Assembly (NCBI RefSeq): GCF_008274825.1
Contig: NZ_CP030848.1
Coordinates: 992,001 to 1,056,000 of the forward strand
Source: Sphingobacterium hotanense
GTDB lineage: Bacteria > Bacteroidota > Bacteroidia > Sphingobacteriales > Sphingobacteriaceae
Direction of reading: 5' to 3'
DNA length: 64,000 nucleotides
The notes under the pieces were generated by a model. The model was given only the letters and a program-made list of their open reading frames with translations. It ran no database searches and had not been told where the DNA came from. Each line of letters begins with the position of its first letter. Position 1 is the first letter of the stretch. Both the position numbers and the translations under genes were made by a program. This document shows positions 35,770 to 44,557 of this stretch, piece after piece.

Positions 35770-37013
35770 AAATAATATTTATACAGCATAATTCCTTTTT
35801 AAATGGGAACGGTGGGTCAGAGAAAATGTGTACTTTTTTAGCGAATAGCTTTTCAGAAAAGGGGCATGAGGTCAACATCGCCGTCAACCAAAAGGAGGGG
35901 GGCAGTCCCGTTTTTCCTTTGAATTCGGACATCAAGGTTGACAATATTTATAACGCTCGAGTCGATCAGATTGAGCTTCTACCCATTGTTAATTATTCGG
36001 GGAAAAACCCAATCGCCTGGTTAGTTGGAAAGATAAAAAAGAAATATACGAAACAGGTCAATAAGAATAAATGCCGAGCTTTCCCCGACGGGTATCAAGG
36101 GGTTTATAAGCATAACCTAAAGAAACGATCGGAGCAATGGTACGCGTATTTAAAGGCCGCAGAACCAGATTTGATTATAACGATGTCTACGGCTTCGCTA
36201 TTGGAGATTACCTACGATAATACTTTGGATATCCCGATTATTAATTCTGTGAACGGGCGTCCGGATTATGATTATGAGGATGTATTTGGTCGAAGAGACC
36301 CCCTAGAAAAGAATCTGCTAAAGAATTCTTACTCGCGCTTAAGTGGAATTCAGATTTTATTGGATGATTATGATAAGTTTCTTCCGGATACGTTTAAGGG
36401 CAAGGTATTCGTAATCGGCAATCCATTCCCTGAGGTCGACACGACGGAACACGTGGATCATCAAATAGAAAAGAGTCAATACGTCATCTCCCATTTAGGA
36501 CGTTTAGATAATGATTGTAAGCAGCAAACTCTAGCAATTGAAGCATTCCATCGTGCGTGTAGCGAGAATTCTGAATGGCGATTGGATTTGTGGGGTACTG
36601 GAGCAGATCGGGATATGATTCAACAGAAAATTGCTGAACTTGCTCTAGGTGATAAAGTAGCTCTTAAGGGCTTTTGCACCGATCCGATTGCTGTTTTAAA
36701 GAACGCAGATATATTTTTATTTCCGAGCCGGTATGAAGGTTTTCCTTTGGCATTAGGGGAAGCGATGTCTGTTGGCTTACCTGCTATTGGTCTGGGAAGT
36801 TGTTCGGGCGTAAATAAGCTTATTGTAGATGGAGAATCTGGTTACTTAGTTGAAAATGTAGAGGCGATGGCATTTCGGTTAAAACAGTTGATGAACAATT
36901 CGGCATTGAGGCAAGAAATGGGAAAGAGGGGGGTAGAGCTGATGCGCGCCTATACGCCGGCGTCAGTATTGGCGAAGTGGGATGAGTTGATAAATGAAAT
37001 TGTAGAGCGATAG
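35766..37013 (+). CDS. Glycosyltransferase family 4
   Basis: The 415-residue GT-B enzyme has HNSFLNGNGGSEKMCTFLANSF at the N-terminus and the donor domain VISHLGRLDNDCKQQTLAIEAF, LWGTGADRDMIQQKI, and the signature FLFPSRYEGFPLALGEAMSVGLPAIGL. The EGFPLALGEAMSVG block with its two glutamates marks retaining GT4 enzymes. Second glycosyltransferase of the plus-strand operon; overlaps its neighbour upstream and is five bases from the next one. Sugar specificity unknown. Confidence 0.92.
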   Translation: MKIIFIQHNSFLNGNGGSEKMCTFLANSFSEKGHEVNIAVNQKEGGSPVFPLNSDIKVDNIYNARVDQIELLPIVNYSGKNPIAWLVGKIKKKYTKQVNKNKCRAFPDGYQGVYKHNLKKRSEQWYAYLKAAEPDLIITMSTASLLEITYDNTLDIPIINSVNGRPDYDYEDVFGRRDPLEKNLLKNSYSRLSGIQILLDDYDKFLPDTFKGKVFVIGNPFPEVDTTEHVDHQIEKSQYVISHLGRLDNDCKQQTLAIEAFHRACSENSEWRLDLWGTGADRDMIQQKIAELALGDKVALKGFCTDPIAVLKNADIFLFPSRYEGFPLALGEAMSVGLPAIGLGSCSGVNKLIVDGESGYLVENVEAMAFRLKQLMNNSALRQEMGKRGVELMRAYTPASVLAKWDELINEIVER

Positions 37014-37018
37014 AACAG

Positions 37019-38200
37019 ATGAACAAGAGAAAGATTTTGTATTTCATGACCGACAATCCGATGCGGTATAAGGCGGGAAATACGACGCGTTGCAATAAGA
37101 TGTTGGACTACTTTAGCAGTAGATCTGACGTTTTTGATGTGGATTTTCTGACGCTTCAACCTTGGACAGAAGAGGAGATAGAGAAATTCAAATCGATTTA
37201 TCCAACGATTAAACTGGATCTGTTTCGGCCAGGGAGCGAGTTTTCAAAGAAGGATAACTATACGAAATACTTCATTCACGAAAAATTACCTCGTTTGATT
37301 GGCAAGAAAAGAAATGCGAAAAAGTTGATCAGTCTGGTTACTCCTTTTGTTGAGAAGCAACTCCTCGAGCGATACGCAGATAGGCATTATGATGTCCTCA
37401 TAGTAAGTTATGCTTATTGGGCTGAGCTTATAAAATTGATCCCAGCAACCTATAAGATAAACGATACGCATGATTTTCTCTCTGTTCAACATGCACCGCA
37501 AGAATCCAATGATTTCGCAGCAGTAGGTAAAATGTTTCAGGAGGAATTAAGCCTTTTGAATCCATTCGATGAAGTTTGGTCTTATTCAGTGGAGGAACGT
37601 TTTATTTTCGACCAATTCCTGAACACCAAGGTTAAATTAGTTCCGCTTTCTTTTGAAGACCGAACAGCAAAGGGGGAAATTGCTAAAGAATACGATATAC
37701 TTTACGTCGCAAGCGATAATCATCATAATGTGACGAGCATGAATTGGTTTATGGAGCATGTATTACCGTCGTTAAAGAACAGAAAAGTAACGGTGGTAGG
37801 AAAGATTTGCGATGCTATTCCTGATCATTCTCAGATAACGAAACTTGGTCTTGTGGAGGATCTAGATAAAGAGTATTCGAAAGCCAGGATAACCATTTGC
37901 CCCATGCTTTCTGGTACTGGGGTAAAGATTAAGGTACTGGAGTCCCTGTCGTTTGGAATCCCAGTAGTCACGACAATGAGAGGGGTCGATGGACTCTTAA
38001 ATAAGACGAATAACGGATGTTTGATTTCAGATAACCCTACGGAATTCGTGGATAATATTGAACTGCTATTAAATGATGACAAGGCTTATCAGATGCATCG
38101 TGCTGATGCGGTCCGATACTTTCAGCAACACCATCACCCATCGAAAGAATTAGATTTTCTGAACAGCAGTTTGTTGCAAAGCGATTCGAGTAGACGTTAA
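37019..38200 (+). CDS. Glycosyltransferase family 4-like
   Basis: The 393-residue protein opens with RKILYFMTDNPMRYKAGNTTRCNKML and has a donor domain with YDILYVASDNHHNVTSMNWF and ITICPMLSGTGVKIKVLESLSFGIPVVTT, the GTGxKxKxLE form of the GT4 signature used by several glycan enzymes. Last gene of the plus-strand glycan operon. Its 3' end reads AGTAGACGTTAA, very like the ends of the META and mnmD genes that are set by repeat A arms; no repeat island follows. Only 22 bases separate it from the converging operon. Confidence 0.88.
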   Translation: MNKRKILYFMTDNPMRYKAGNTTRCNKMLDYFSSRSDVFDVDFLTLQPWTEEEIEKFKSIYPTIKLDLFRPGSEFSKKDNYTKYFIHEKLPRLIGKKRNAKKLISLVTPFVEKQLLERYADRHYDVLIVSYAYWAELIKLIPATYKINDTHDFLSVQHAPQESNDFAAVGKMFQEELSLLNPFDEVWSYSVEERFIFDQFLNTKVKLVPLSFEDRTAKGEIAKEYDILYVASDNHHNVTSMNWFMEHVLPSLKNRKVTVVGKICDAIPDHSQITKLGLVEDLDKEYSKARITICPMLSGTGVKIKVLESLSFGIPVVTTMRGVDGLLNKTNNGCLISDNPTEFVDNIELLLNDDKAYQMHRADAVRYFQQHHHPSKELDFLNSSLLQSDSSRR

Positions 38201-38222
38201 TTAGTTTTTGCTGTTCCGAGCA

Positions 38223-39038
38223 CTACTGTTTAACAATACCTTCTTTTGCCCACACCTTTTTTGTGTTTATGGTATCTTCTAATATTTTGTCGTTTTCAGG
38301 AAGGTTCTCCTTGTTGTTTTCTTTATGATATAAGTGATAAGCAACTGCTGCGAACTTTAAGAATCTTTTTTTGACCCCGGTGTTCATTAATCGAAATGCG
38401 AGTTCCGCATCTTCACTTCCCCAGCCCTGAATTGCTTCATTATAACCATTAACAGCGAGCAGGTCTTTCTTCCAAAAAGACATATTGCAACCTCTTAATA
38501 TTCGAGGTTTATTTTTCTTATATCGATCAGCAAGGAATCGAGATAATATGCCTGAACGTAGGCTGTTCAAAATAAATGGCAACGGGAATTTATGCCTTTG
38601 AACTTTGATCGTAGACTTTTGCTCTAATAACTCTTGGCTTTGCTCTTTAGAAACCCAAACGCGACTTCCACACAGGAAATAATTCGGTTCTACCAGACTT
38701 AAATGATCTTTGATAAAATGAGGATCTAGTAAGATATCGCCATCGATCTGGATAATATATTCAGAGCTTGCAATCGCTATGGCTTTGTTTCGGATAACTG
38801 AAAGGCGAAAGCCCTCGTCTGGATGCCAAACATGGACGATGGGTACTGGAGATTCTTGCTTTAGTCGTTCAATTAGGCGCTTGGTAGGTTCTTTTGAACC
38901 ATCATCAGCAATAAGGATTTCATCTGGCAGACGGTCTTGCGCCCATACTGTCTGTACACAGCGCTCTAGCGCTTCGGGCCAATTGTATGTGGAGATTAGT
39001 ATACTAACCGTTTTGGGTTTATCTGATGATATACTCAT
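38223..39038 (-). CDS. Glycosyltransferase family 2 (tandem copy A)
   Basis: The 271-residue protein is a GT-A enzyme with SILISTYNWPEALERCVQT, DEILIADDGSKEPTKRLI, YIIQIDGDILLDPHFIKDHL and the C-terminal galactosyltransferase-type block GWGSEDAELAFRLMNTGVKKRFLKFAA. It has the same length and layout as the next gene upstream, with many shared residues, so the two are a tandem duplication. It should extend a surface glycan; kdo-, glucosyl- or galactosyl-transfer cannot be separated by sequence alone. It ends the minus-strand glycan operon. Confidence 0.9.
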   Translation of the reverse strand: MSISSDKPKTVSILISTYNWPEALERCVQTVWAQDRLPDEILIADDGSKEPTKRLIERLKQESPVPIVHVWHPDEGFRLSVIRNKAIAIASSEYIIQIDGDILLDPHFIKDHLSLVEPNYFLCGSRVWVSKEQSQELLEQKSTIKVQRHKFPLPFILNSLRSGILSRFLADRYKKNKPRILRGCNMSFWKKDLLAVNGYNEAIQGWGSEDAELAFRLMNTGVKKRFLKFAAVAYHLYHKENNKENLPENDKILEDTINTKKVWAKEGIVKQ

Positions 39039-39045
39039 ATTTGGT

Positions 39046-39861
39046 TTAAAGATATTGATTTAAACCTGCATTTATCCAAGTGATCTGATTTTTTAGCGTC
39101 GCTTCCATGATCTCTTTATTGCGCTCTTCTTGTTGATTATTCTTCTTTTCGGGATGGTAGAGGTGGTAAACGATTGCTGCAAACTTGATTACAGATTTCT
39201 GAACACCCGTATTCATCAATCGTAGGGTAAGGTCGCTATCTTCATGTCCCCAGCCCTCATAAGACTCATTATAGCCATTAACAGCGTAGATATCCTTCTT
39301 CCAAAAAGACATGTTCGCTCCTCGTGCATAATAAACAGGATATTTGTTTTTGTAACGATTTAAAAGATAATTGGAGAGCAGAGGAAATCGTATGCCGTTC
39401 TCTATTCGCTTATTATTATGTCCAAGAAGTTGTGGATTGGTATTAACCTTTTCGATGAGTTCTTTCGAATAAGCGTCGCTCAGCATAACACGGCTGCCTT
39501 GAAGCAAATAATTCGGGCGAGCGGCCTTAAGATGATCACTGATAAAGTCGGGGTGTAGAAAAACATCACCGTCGATTTGAATAATGTATTCGTATTGTAC
39601 CTTAGCGAAACATTTATTCAGGATAATGGTTTTCCTGAATCCTTTATCTTCTTGCCATAAATGAGTTATTGGCACTGGATAATCTTTTTTTATTTTGTCA
39701 ATCAGCTGGCGAGTTTCTTCCGTAGACCCATCGTCTGCAATAATGATCTCATTGGGTAGGACACGTTGTTTCCGTATGCTCAATAAGCATAAATTTAGTG
39801 CTTCAGGCCAATTGTAGGTGGCAATAATTAATGAGCATTTGTTGTCCGACATATTTCGCAA
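39046..39861 (-). CDS. Glycosyltransferase family 2 (tandem copy B)
   Basis: The 271-residue paralogue of the downstream gene has SLIIATYNWPEALNLCLLS, NEIIIADDGSTEETRQLI, YIIQIDGDVFLHPDFISDHL and GWGHEDSDLTLRLMNTGVQKSVIKFAA. The DGD metal motif and the (E/H)D acid pair are retained, so it is likely active. Seven bases separate it from copy A. The changed residues around the acceptor side suggest different linkage specificity; that is inference. Confidence 0.9.
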   Translation of the reverse strand: MRNMSDNKCSLIIATYNWPEALNLCLLSIRKQRVLPNEIIIADDGSTEETRQLIDKIKKDYPVPITHLWQEDKGFRKTIILNKCFAKVQYEYIIQIDGDVFLHPDFISDHLKAARPNYLLQGSRVMLSDAYSKELIEKVNTNPQLLGHNNKRIENGIRFPLLSNYLLNRYKNKYPVYYARGANMSFWKKDIYAVNGYNESYEGWGHEDSDLTLRLMNTGVQKSVIKFAAIVYHLYHPEKKNNQQEERNKEIMEATLKNQITWINAGLNQYL

Positions 39862-39895
39862 ATAGAATAGGTCCCCAATTATAGAAATAATTAGT

Positions 39896-39943
39896 TAGTT
39901 GTTAAAAAAATAGATTTGATTTTTTTGAGGAATTAATAACAAC
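39896..39943. terminator. Nested hairpin between two glycosyltransferase genes
   Basis: AGTTGTTA at 39896-39903 pairs with TAACAACT at 39936-39943, and inside it AAAAAAAT (39903-39910) pairs with ATTTTTTT (39918-39925). It is AT-only and has no GC-rich stem, so a terminator role is doubtful; it could instead be a processing or pausing site between the GT4 and GT2 genes. Confidence 0.3.
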
Positions 39944-39946
39944 TTT

Positions 39947-41185
39947 CTATATGGTGCTGATTAGATGTTTTATACGGCCCATAATAATTGGCCAAGAATA
40001 ATGTTCATCGACGTAGTTCTTTGCTTTGATTTCCGACTCCTCGTTAAGTTCTGGATGTTCCAGGTGCTTTCTAATTTTCTCTTGGAAGTCTTTTTCATTC
40101 CCGTAGGGCTCAGCAGCATAGTCGCTACGGATTGCATGGCCAACCATAACATCCGACTTTTTGTTTACCAGTACAGTTTTTCCAAGCTTCATAGCTTCCA
40201 ATAACAACAATGATAGGCTTTCATTTCTTGATGGATTGATAATAAGCGTGGCATTTTTTACCAATGCTATTTTCTCCTCGTCCGTTACAAAGCCTGTATA
40301 GATAATGTCCGGATGCTCCACCTTGTCCTGAAATAATCTCCCTGTTAACACCAATTTTAAATTGGACGGAAATTTTTCCTTATATCGGATAAACCAAGGG
40401 ATCAATTTGTCCATTTTCGAGTTACAGATGCGGCCGAAATAATGTAAATAGCGTTCAGGTAGGGTGAATTTTTTCTGTATCTCAGTCTTTGATATCGAGT
40501 TTTCAAATTCAGTCTCTATACCAACTGCGAGAATGCTGCTTTCAGACATCTTATTACCAAAGATCTTTCGTGCCAGATTCCGCTCTTCTTCCGTATTAAA
40601 TCCAATATGCTTTACGCTGGTAAATACATGAGTCTGGATGGAACGAAATATATCACCTTCATTATGTACTGTAGGAATCAAGATTGTTTTTTCCGGGGCA
40701 ATACGCGAACCAAATATAGTATGTGGATAAACATAAGACATCAGGATGATAGCTTTATAGGAATCTTTATTTGCTTCCAAATAATTCAACAAATCTGGGG
40801 AATAAAAACCATGGGTCTTTAGGAGCATCTCCTCGTTTTTAATTCCCATATCCCAAATAGGATTCATATTGGCGGCTGTTTCTAATAAGCCCATGCGAAA
40901 TAAGTTGCGGCGCACTTTGCGAGGAAACTTAGTCTTCTTTCGCCACTTGCCATGTTCCTCAGCAGAATAATCTATACAATCAAACCGTAGTACATTGACA
41001 CCGTTTATTGTTTCTTGATTGTTCTTGTAATAAGGTTCGAAGGTGTGATAGTTTATTGTTTTTGTCGTTAGAATATCCACTTGGAAATCACCTACCAAAC
41101 GCTCTGCGAGCATTTTGCAATGATATTCTGCCCCTCCATTCACTTCCTTGCCGTACTGACAGACTAAAAAACAAATTTTATCCAT
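39947..41185 (-). CDS. Glycosyltransferase family 4
   Basis: The 412-residue protein begins KICFLVCQYGKEVNGGAEYHCKMLAERL, an acceptor-domain form shared by several GT4 enzymes, and has the donor-domain LHYFGRICNSKMDKLIPWF, LVLTGRLFQDK and LIINPSRNESLSLLLLEAMKLGKTVLVN. The E-S-LSLLLLE block holds the EX7E glutamates. It lies between the GT9 gene (50 bases away) and the tandem GT2 pair. Probably acts on lipopolysaccharide or capsule on the cytoplasmic side. Confidence 0.9.
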   Translation of the reverse strand: MDKICFLVCQYGKEVNGGAEYHCKMLAERLVGDFQVDILTTKTINYHTFEPYYKNNQETINGVNVLRFDCIDYSAEEHGKWRKKTKFPRKVRRNLFRMGLLETAANMNPIWDMGIKNEEMLLKTHGFYSPDLLNYLEANKDSYKAIILMSYVYPHTIFGSRIAPEKTILIPTVHNEGDIFRSIQTHVFTSVKHIGFNTEEERNLARKIFGNKMSESSILAVGIETEFENSISKTEIQKKFTLPERYLHYFGRICNSKMDKLIPWFIRYKEKFPSNLKLVLTGRLFQDKVEHPDIIYTGFVTDEEKIALVKNATLIINPSRNESLSLLLLEAMKLGKTVLVNKKSDVMVGHAIRSDYAAEPYGNEKDFQEKIRKHLEHPELNEESEIKAKNYVDEHYSWPIIMGRIKHLISTI

Positions 41186-41235
41186 ATACTATTTTATCCT
41201 TTTGGTAAGCATAACGTATGAACCATATGTTATCG

Positions 41236-42258
41236 CTACAGCGTAAAGATAGTTTTTTTAACTTTAACAATAATCATTTCAACTGTTACTAAGTCGATCG
41301 CTTCTATTCCATCGCAATTGCATGGTATATTTCCATAAACCGAGCTTGGACGGTTCGGATGTTCGACCTGAATGCAATCATCGATGGATTGTCCGTATCC
41401 AATGAAGCCCGCATAGGGATGAGTCGCCCCCCAGATCGAAAGGCTTCTAGTACCCGCTAAGGATGCCATATGCATACCTGAGCTATCCATGCTCAGCATC
41501 AAATCGAGGTTGGAGATAATGTCAAGTTCTTCTCGAAGACTGAATTTTCCAATCGTATTAAAGACGTGCTGATATTTTTTAGCCCATTCATCCACGATTT
41601 CCTTTTCTTTCTTTCCACCTCCGAACACCAGTATTTGTACATTATCATCGGATAGCCCAGCGATGACCTCTTCCATGCGTTCCAAGGCGAAGACTTTATA
41701 AGGATGCTGTGCAAACGGAGCAATACCTAAAAACCTCTTCCCTCCGACAAACAGCGTCTGTATGTTTTTCGGTAATGCGACAGGCTCTTTTCTCAGCTGA
41801 TGCGTTAATTCCAATGTGTATCCCAATGACCGCAATACATCTCCATAACGCTCAGTTGTTAACTTTAATTGCTTTTTGACCTTATTTATTGATCTCGTTA
41901 ATGCTTTTTTTTCTTTTCTTCCTTTGTCGATCGTCTGGACTTTGTATCCCGAAAGACGGAAGAATGTGCTTAAAATATTCGAACGGATGTTGTCGTGTAG
42001 ATCGGCCAATGCTGTTGGTTTGTAAGCACGGAGCTCCTTGAAAAGCTGATACAATCCAATTATTCCCTTATGTTGTTTATCAGGGTAAATTGGATGAAAT
42101 AAAATTCTTGGAATTCCTTCGAAAAAGGGAGCAAAGAATGCTCTTGAAACCATAATGATTTCAACATCCGCATGTTGCTCTTGAAATTCACGGAGCACAG
42201 TGGCGACCATGGCTACATCTCCCATTGCGGAAAAACGAGTAACGAGGATGCGCTTCAT
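41236..42258 (-). CDS. Glycosyltransferase family 9 (heptosyltransferase-like)
   Basis: The 340-residue GT-B protein has the GT9 opening RILVTRFSAMGDVAMVATVLREF, the ADLHDNIRSNIL segment, IAPFAQHPYKVFALERM and a C-terminal donor signature MDSSGMHMASLAGTRSLSIWGATHP (D-S-G-H-A-G/T form). GT9 members add heptose, rhamnose or related sugars to the lipid A core. It follows the DUF4254 gene by eight bases, a pair that I recall as conserved in Bacteroidota. Donor unknown. Confidence 0.9.
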   Translation of the reverse strand: MKRILVTRFSAMGDVAMVATVLREFQEQHADVEIIMVSRAFFAPFFEGIPRILFHPIYPDKQHKGIIGLYQLFKELRAYKPTALADLHDNIRSNILSTFFRLSGYKVQTIDKGRKEKKALTRSINKVKKQLKLTTERYGDVLRSLGYTLELTHQLRKEPVALPKNIQTLFVGGKRFLGIAPFAQHPYKVFALERMEEVIAGLSDDNVQILVFGGGKKEKEIVDEWAKKYQHVFNTIGKFSLREELDIISNLDLMLSMDSSGMHMASLAGTRSLSIWGATHPYAGFIGYGQSIDDCIQVEHPNRPSSVYGNIPCNCDGIEAIDLVTVEMIIVKVKKTIFTL

Positions 42259-42266
42259 TAGAGATA

Positions 42267-42872
42267 CTATTTTTTAACGCCGTAGAGTACCGGATTCAAG
42301 TTGGGGTCATTGTACATCTTCATCTGCTTATACACTTTCATGTATTTATTGCCCGACTCAATGTCTGATAATAACTCGTCTATACTTTTAGAAAGGTCTT
42401 TTCTTTGTTCTAACAGGATATTAAGTTTTGTTTGGCAAGATTCCAGATGAGCATGTGAAACATCCTCTCGTTTTGTCTCTTGCGCCATATGATATATTTT
42501 AAGCGCTAGGATCGACAATCTGTCAATAGCCCATGCTGGACTCTCCGTATTTACTTTAGCCCCAGCAAGCGGAGTAACGCCTTCAAATTTCTGAAGATAA
42601 TAGCCATCAATATATTCCACCATATCCGTACGTTCCTGATTTTGACGATCAATTCTACGCTTCCAGTACAATCCCTCGCGAGGATCAATTTCCGGATTTC
42701 GTACCACATCTTCCATATGCCACTGTGCGGTGTCAATCCAACATTTCAAATATAATAGATGTTCTAGACTTGAAGAATCATATGGATTCTCTACAGGATG
42801 ATCGATAGCGTCGTGGACGTGATAGTCTGCAATTACTTGATCAAAAATACGGTTGGCTAATTCGCTAATCAT
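42267..42872 (-). CDS. DUF4254 protein
   Basis: The 201-residue protein has the DUF4254 layout: ISELANRIFDQVIADYHVHD, SLEHLLYLKCWIDTAQWHMEDVVR with DPREGLYWKRRIDRQNQERTDMVEYID, then a helical C-terminal half. It is predicted all-helical and cytoplasmic. Function unknown; adjacency to GT9 genes suggests a role in glycan core assembly. The start at 42872 is chosen because the longer TTG start overlaps a -7 box (42876-42883) that ends three bases before this ATG. Confidence 0.85.
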   Translation of the reverse strand: MISELANRIFDQVIADYHVHDAIDHPVENPYDSSSLEHLLYLKCWIDTAQWHMEDVVRNPEIDPREGLYWKRRIDRQNQERTDMVEYIDGYYLQKFEGVTPLAGAKVNTESPAWAIDRLSILALKIYHMAQETKREDVSHAHLESCQTKLNILLEQRKDLSKSIDELLSDIESGNKYMKVYKQMKMYNDPNLNPVLYGVKK

Positions 42873-42875
42873 ACA

Positions 42876-42883
42876 CAAAACTA
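42876..42883 (-). promoter_or_regulatory. -7 box directly before the DUF4254 gene
   Basis: The minus strand reads TAGTTTTG, a perfect TAnnTTTG, followed by TGT and the ATG. Transcription would start at or next to the ATG, giving a leaderless mRNA for the whole minus-strand glycan operon. Confidence 0.5.
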
Positions 42884-42944
42884 CATAATAAAAACATGTT
42901 TTATCATTTCATTTACTTAAAATGAACAAAAGATGTTTATTTCG

Positions 42945-42975
42945 TAAAAACTTTGATGTTTCCATAGAACATCAA
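42945..42975 (-). terminator. Terminator after the nuo operon
   Basis: TTGATGTT at 42953-42960 pairs with AACATCAA at 42968-42975 over a 7-nt loop. On the minus strand the stem is followed by AGTTTTTACG. The pairing is AT-rich but it is the only hairpin with a T-run in the 170-base gap after nuoN. Confidence 0.45.
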
Positions 42976-43051
42976 TAGCGAATAAAGTTCTCGATGTACA
43001 TTGAAAACAGATAATTCACAGAAAAATGCGTGGCTCGTTTAACTGCCCTAC

Positions 43052-44548
43052 TTATTGTTGAAAGAAATTGATAATTATTGTTGGGAAGATTCCGAATAAA
43101 AGCAGCAGGAGCGCTAGTACTACTGCAATGACATAGGTTGCAGTTATCGTCGGCCCCCCAAGTGATTCATTTTCAGATTTATGCTTTAAGAAGGCAAATA
43201 AAGGTATTTTGAAATAATAAAATAGGGAAATGACCGAGGTCAATGCTCCGATGATTAATAGCCATAAATGCGTCGCTTCTTCATTCTGTTGGAAGATTTC
43301 AAAAATAGAAGAAAACACAAGCAATTTCCCGATGAACCCTGCTGTAGGGGGAAGTCCGACTAATGAAATCCCGACAATGCTAAATAATGTAAAGATGATA
43401 GGCATACGTTTTCCCATCCCGGTATAGTCAGAGAATTCGTTGGCAGCATATTTTTGCTCAAGTATATCAATAAAGCCGAAGGCGGCAAGGTTCATCAATG
43501 TGTATACAAATAAATAAAACAGGAGGGTATCTTGATGCCCGCCCATATATCCAACGACCGCCATCAAGAGAAAGCCCGTATGGCCAATTGACGAGTAGGC
43601 CATCATTCGTTTCACATTGTACTGGCGTAGTGCAATCAAATTTCCCGCTAACATACTTACGATAGCTACAATCGTTAAAAATAGAACGAAGATATCGGAG
43701 AAATAAAATAAAGTCGTTCCATAGGATGCTGCTAATCTTGCAAAGAGCACGATAGCGGCGATCTTTGGAACGGTGGATAGGAAAGCCGTTATCGGAGTTG
43801 GGGCACCTTCATAAACATCAGGTGTCCAAAGATGAAATGGCACAAAACTTAGTTTAAATCCGATACCAGTCAACATAAAGAGAATGGCAATACTGCTCAT
43901 CACTTTAGGCGAGTCGATTAAGCCTTGAATATGTCGGGTATCCGCAAAATCGAGTACTCCCGTAAAGCCGTAGAGCAGCGATAAGCCGTAGAGCATAATT
44001 GCAGCACAAGCAGAACCGAATAACGCATATTTCATGGCGGCTTCCGTTTGCTTTTTATCCTCCGCAAAATAGCCGACTAGGATATAGGAGGATATGGACA
44101 CCATTTCTATAGCGATAAAAGCTAATAACCAATTGCTGGTCATCACCAAGATCAGTAAGCCAATGGATGATCCTATCAAAATACTATACAAATCACCCTT
44201 ACGCTTTTTCGTCTCGCGCTTTTCAAAATGCTGCCGTATCATAACAGCAGATACAAGAAGCCCAATCAGGATTAGCGTCTTGGAGAGCAATGCCATGTTA
44301 TCAATCTGTAGCATGCCAAAGAACCCAGTTCCTAAGTCCTCATATTGAAGGAAACTGCATATCAATGCCGCTATCAGTGTTAGAATCGCAATGCTAAATG
44401 AGCTGTCTTTCCATTTCCGATCGAAAAATAAGCTGCTAAAAACACATAATAAAAATCCAATAGCTAGAATAAGCTCTGTTTTGAAGAACCCTACAGACGC
44501 TAGAATCGAATCAATAAAGTGGGTGATATGTGGCGTAAAATCATTCAT
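43052..44548 (-). CDS. nuoN: NADH-quinone oxidoreductase subunit N
   Basis: The 498-residue protein is one of the three antiporter-like proton-pumping subunits of complex I. It has about 14 membrane helices, conserved lysines in SAAIMLYG.. and FKLSFVPFHLWTPDVYEGAPTPITAFLSTVPKIA regions, and the broken helix VKRMMAYSSIGHTGFLLMAVVG. It is last in the nuoHIJKLMN run, nine bases after nuoM. Located in the inner membrane. Confidence 0.96.
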   Translation of the reverse strand: MNDFTPHITHFIDSILASVGFFKTELILAIGFLLCVFSSLFFDRKWKDSSFSIAILTLIAALICSFLQYEDLGTGFFGMLQIDNMALLSKTLILIGLLVSAVMIRQHFEKRETKKRKGDLYSILIGSSIGLLILVMTSNWLLAFIAIEMVSISSYILVGYFAEDKKQTEAAMKYALFGSACAAIMLYGLSLLYGFTGVLDFADTRHIQGLIDSPKVMSSIAILFMLTGIGFKLSFVPFHLWTPDVYEGAPTPITAFLSTVPKIAAIVLFARLAASYGTTLFYFSDIFVLFLTIVAIVSMLAGNLIALRQYNVKRMMAYSSIGHTGFLLMAVVGYMGGHQDTLLFYLFVYTLMNLAAFGFIDILEQKYAANEFSDYTGMGKRMPIIFTLFSIVGISLVGLPPTAGFIGKLLVFSSIFEIFQQNEEATHLWLLIIGALTSVISLFYYFKIPLFAFLKHKSENESLGGPTITATYVIAVVLALLLLLFGIFPTIIINFFQQ

Positions 44549-44557
44549 TACCCAAGC

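Noticed and set aside
41208-41232. Imperfect palindrome before the GT9/GT4 junction as an operator
   Set aside because: It lies inside an operon between codirectional genes and has mismatches; no reason to call it regulatory.
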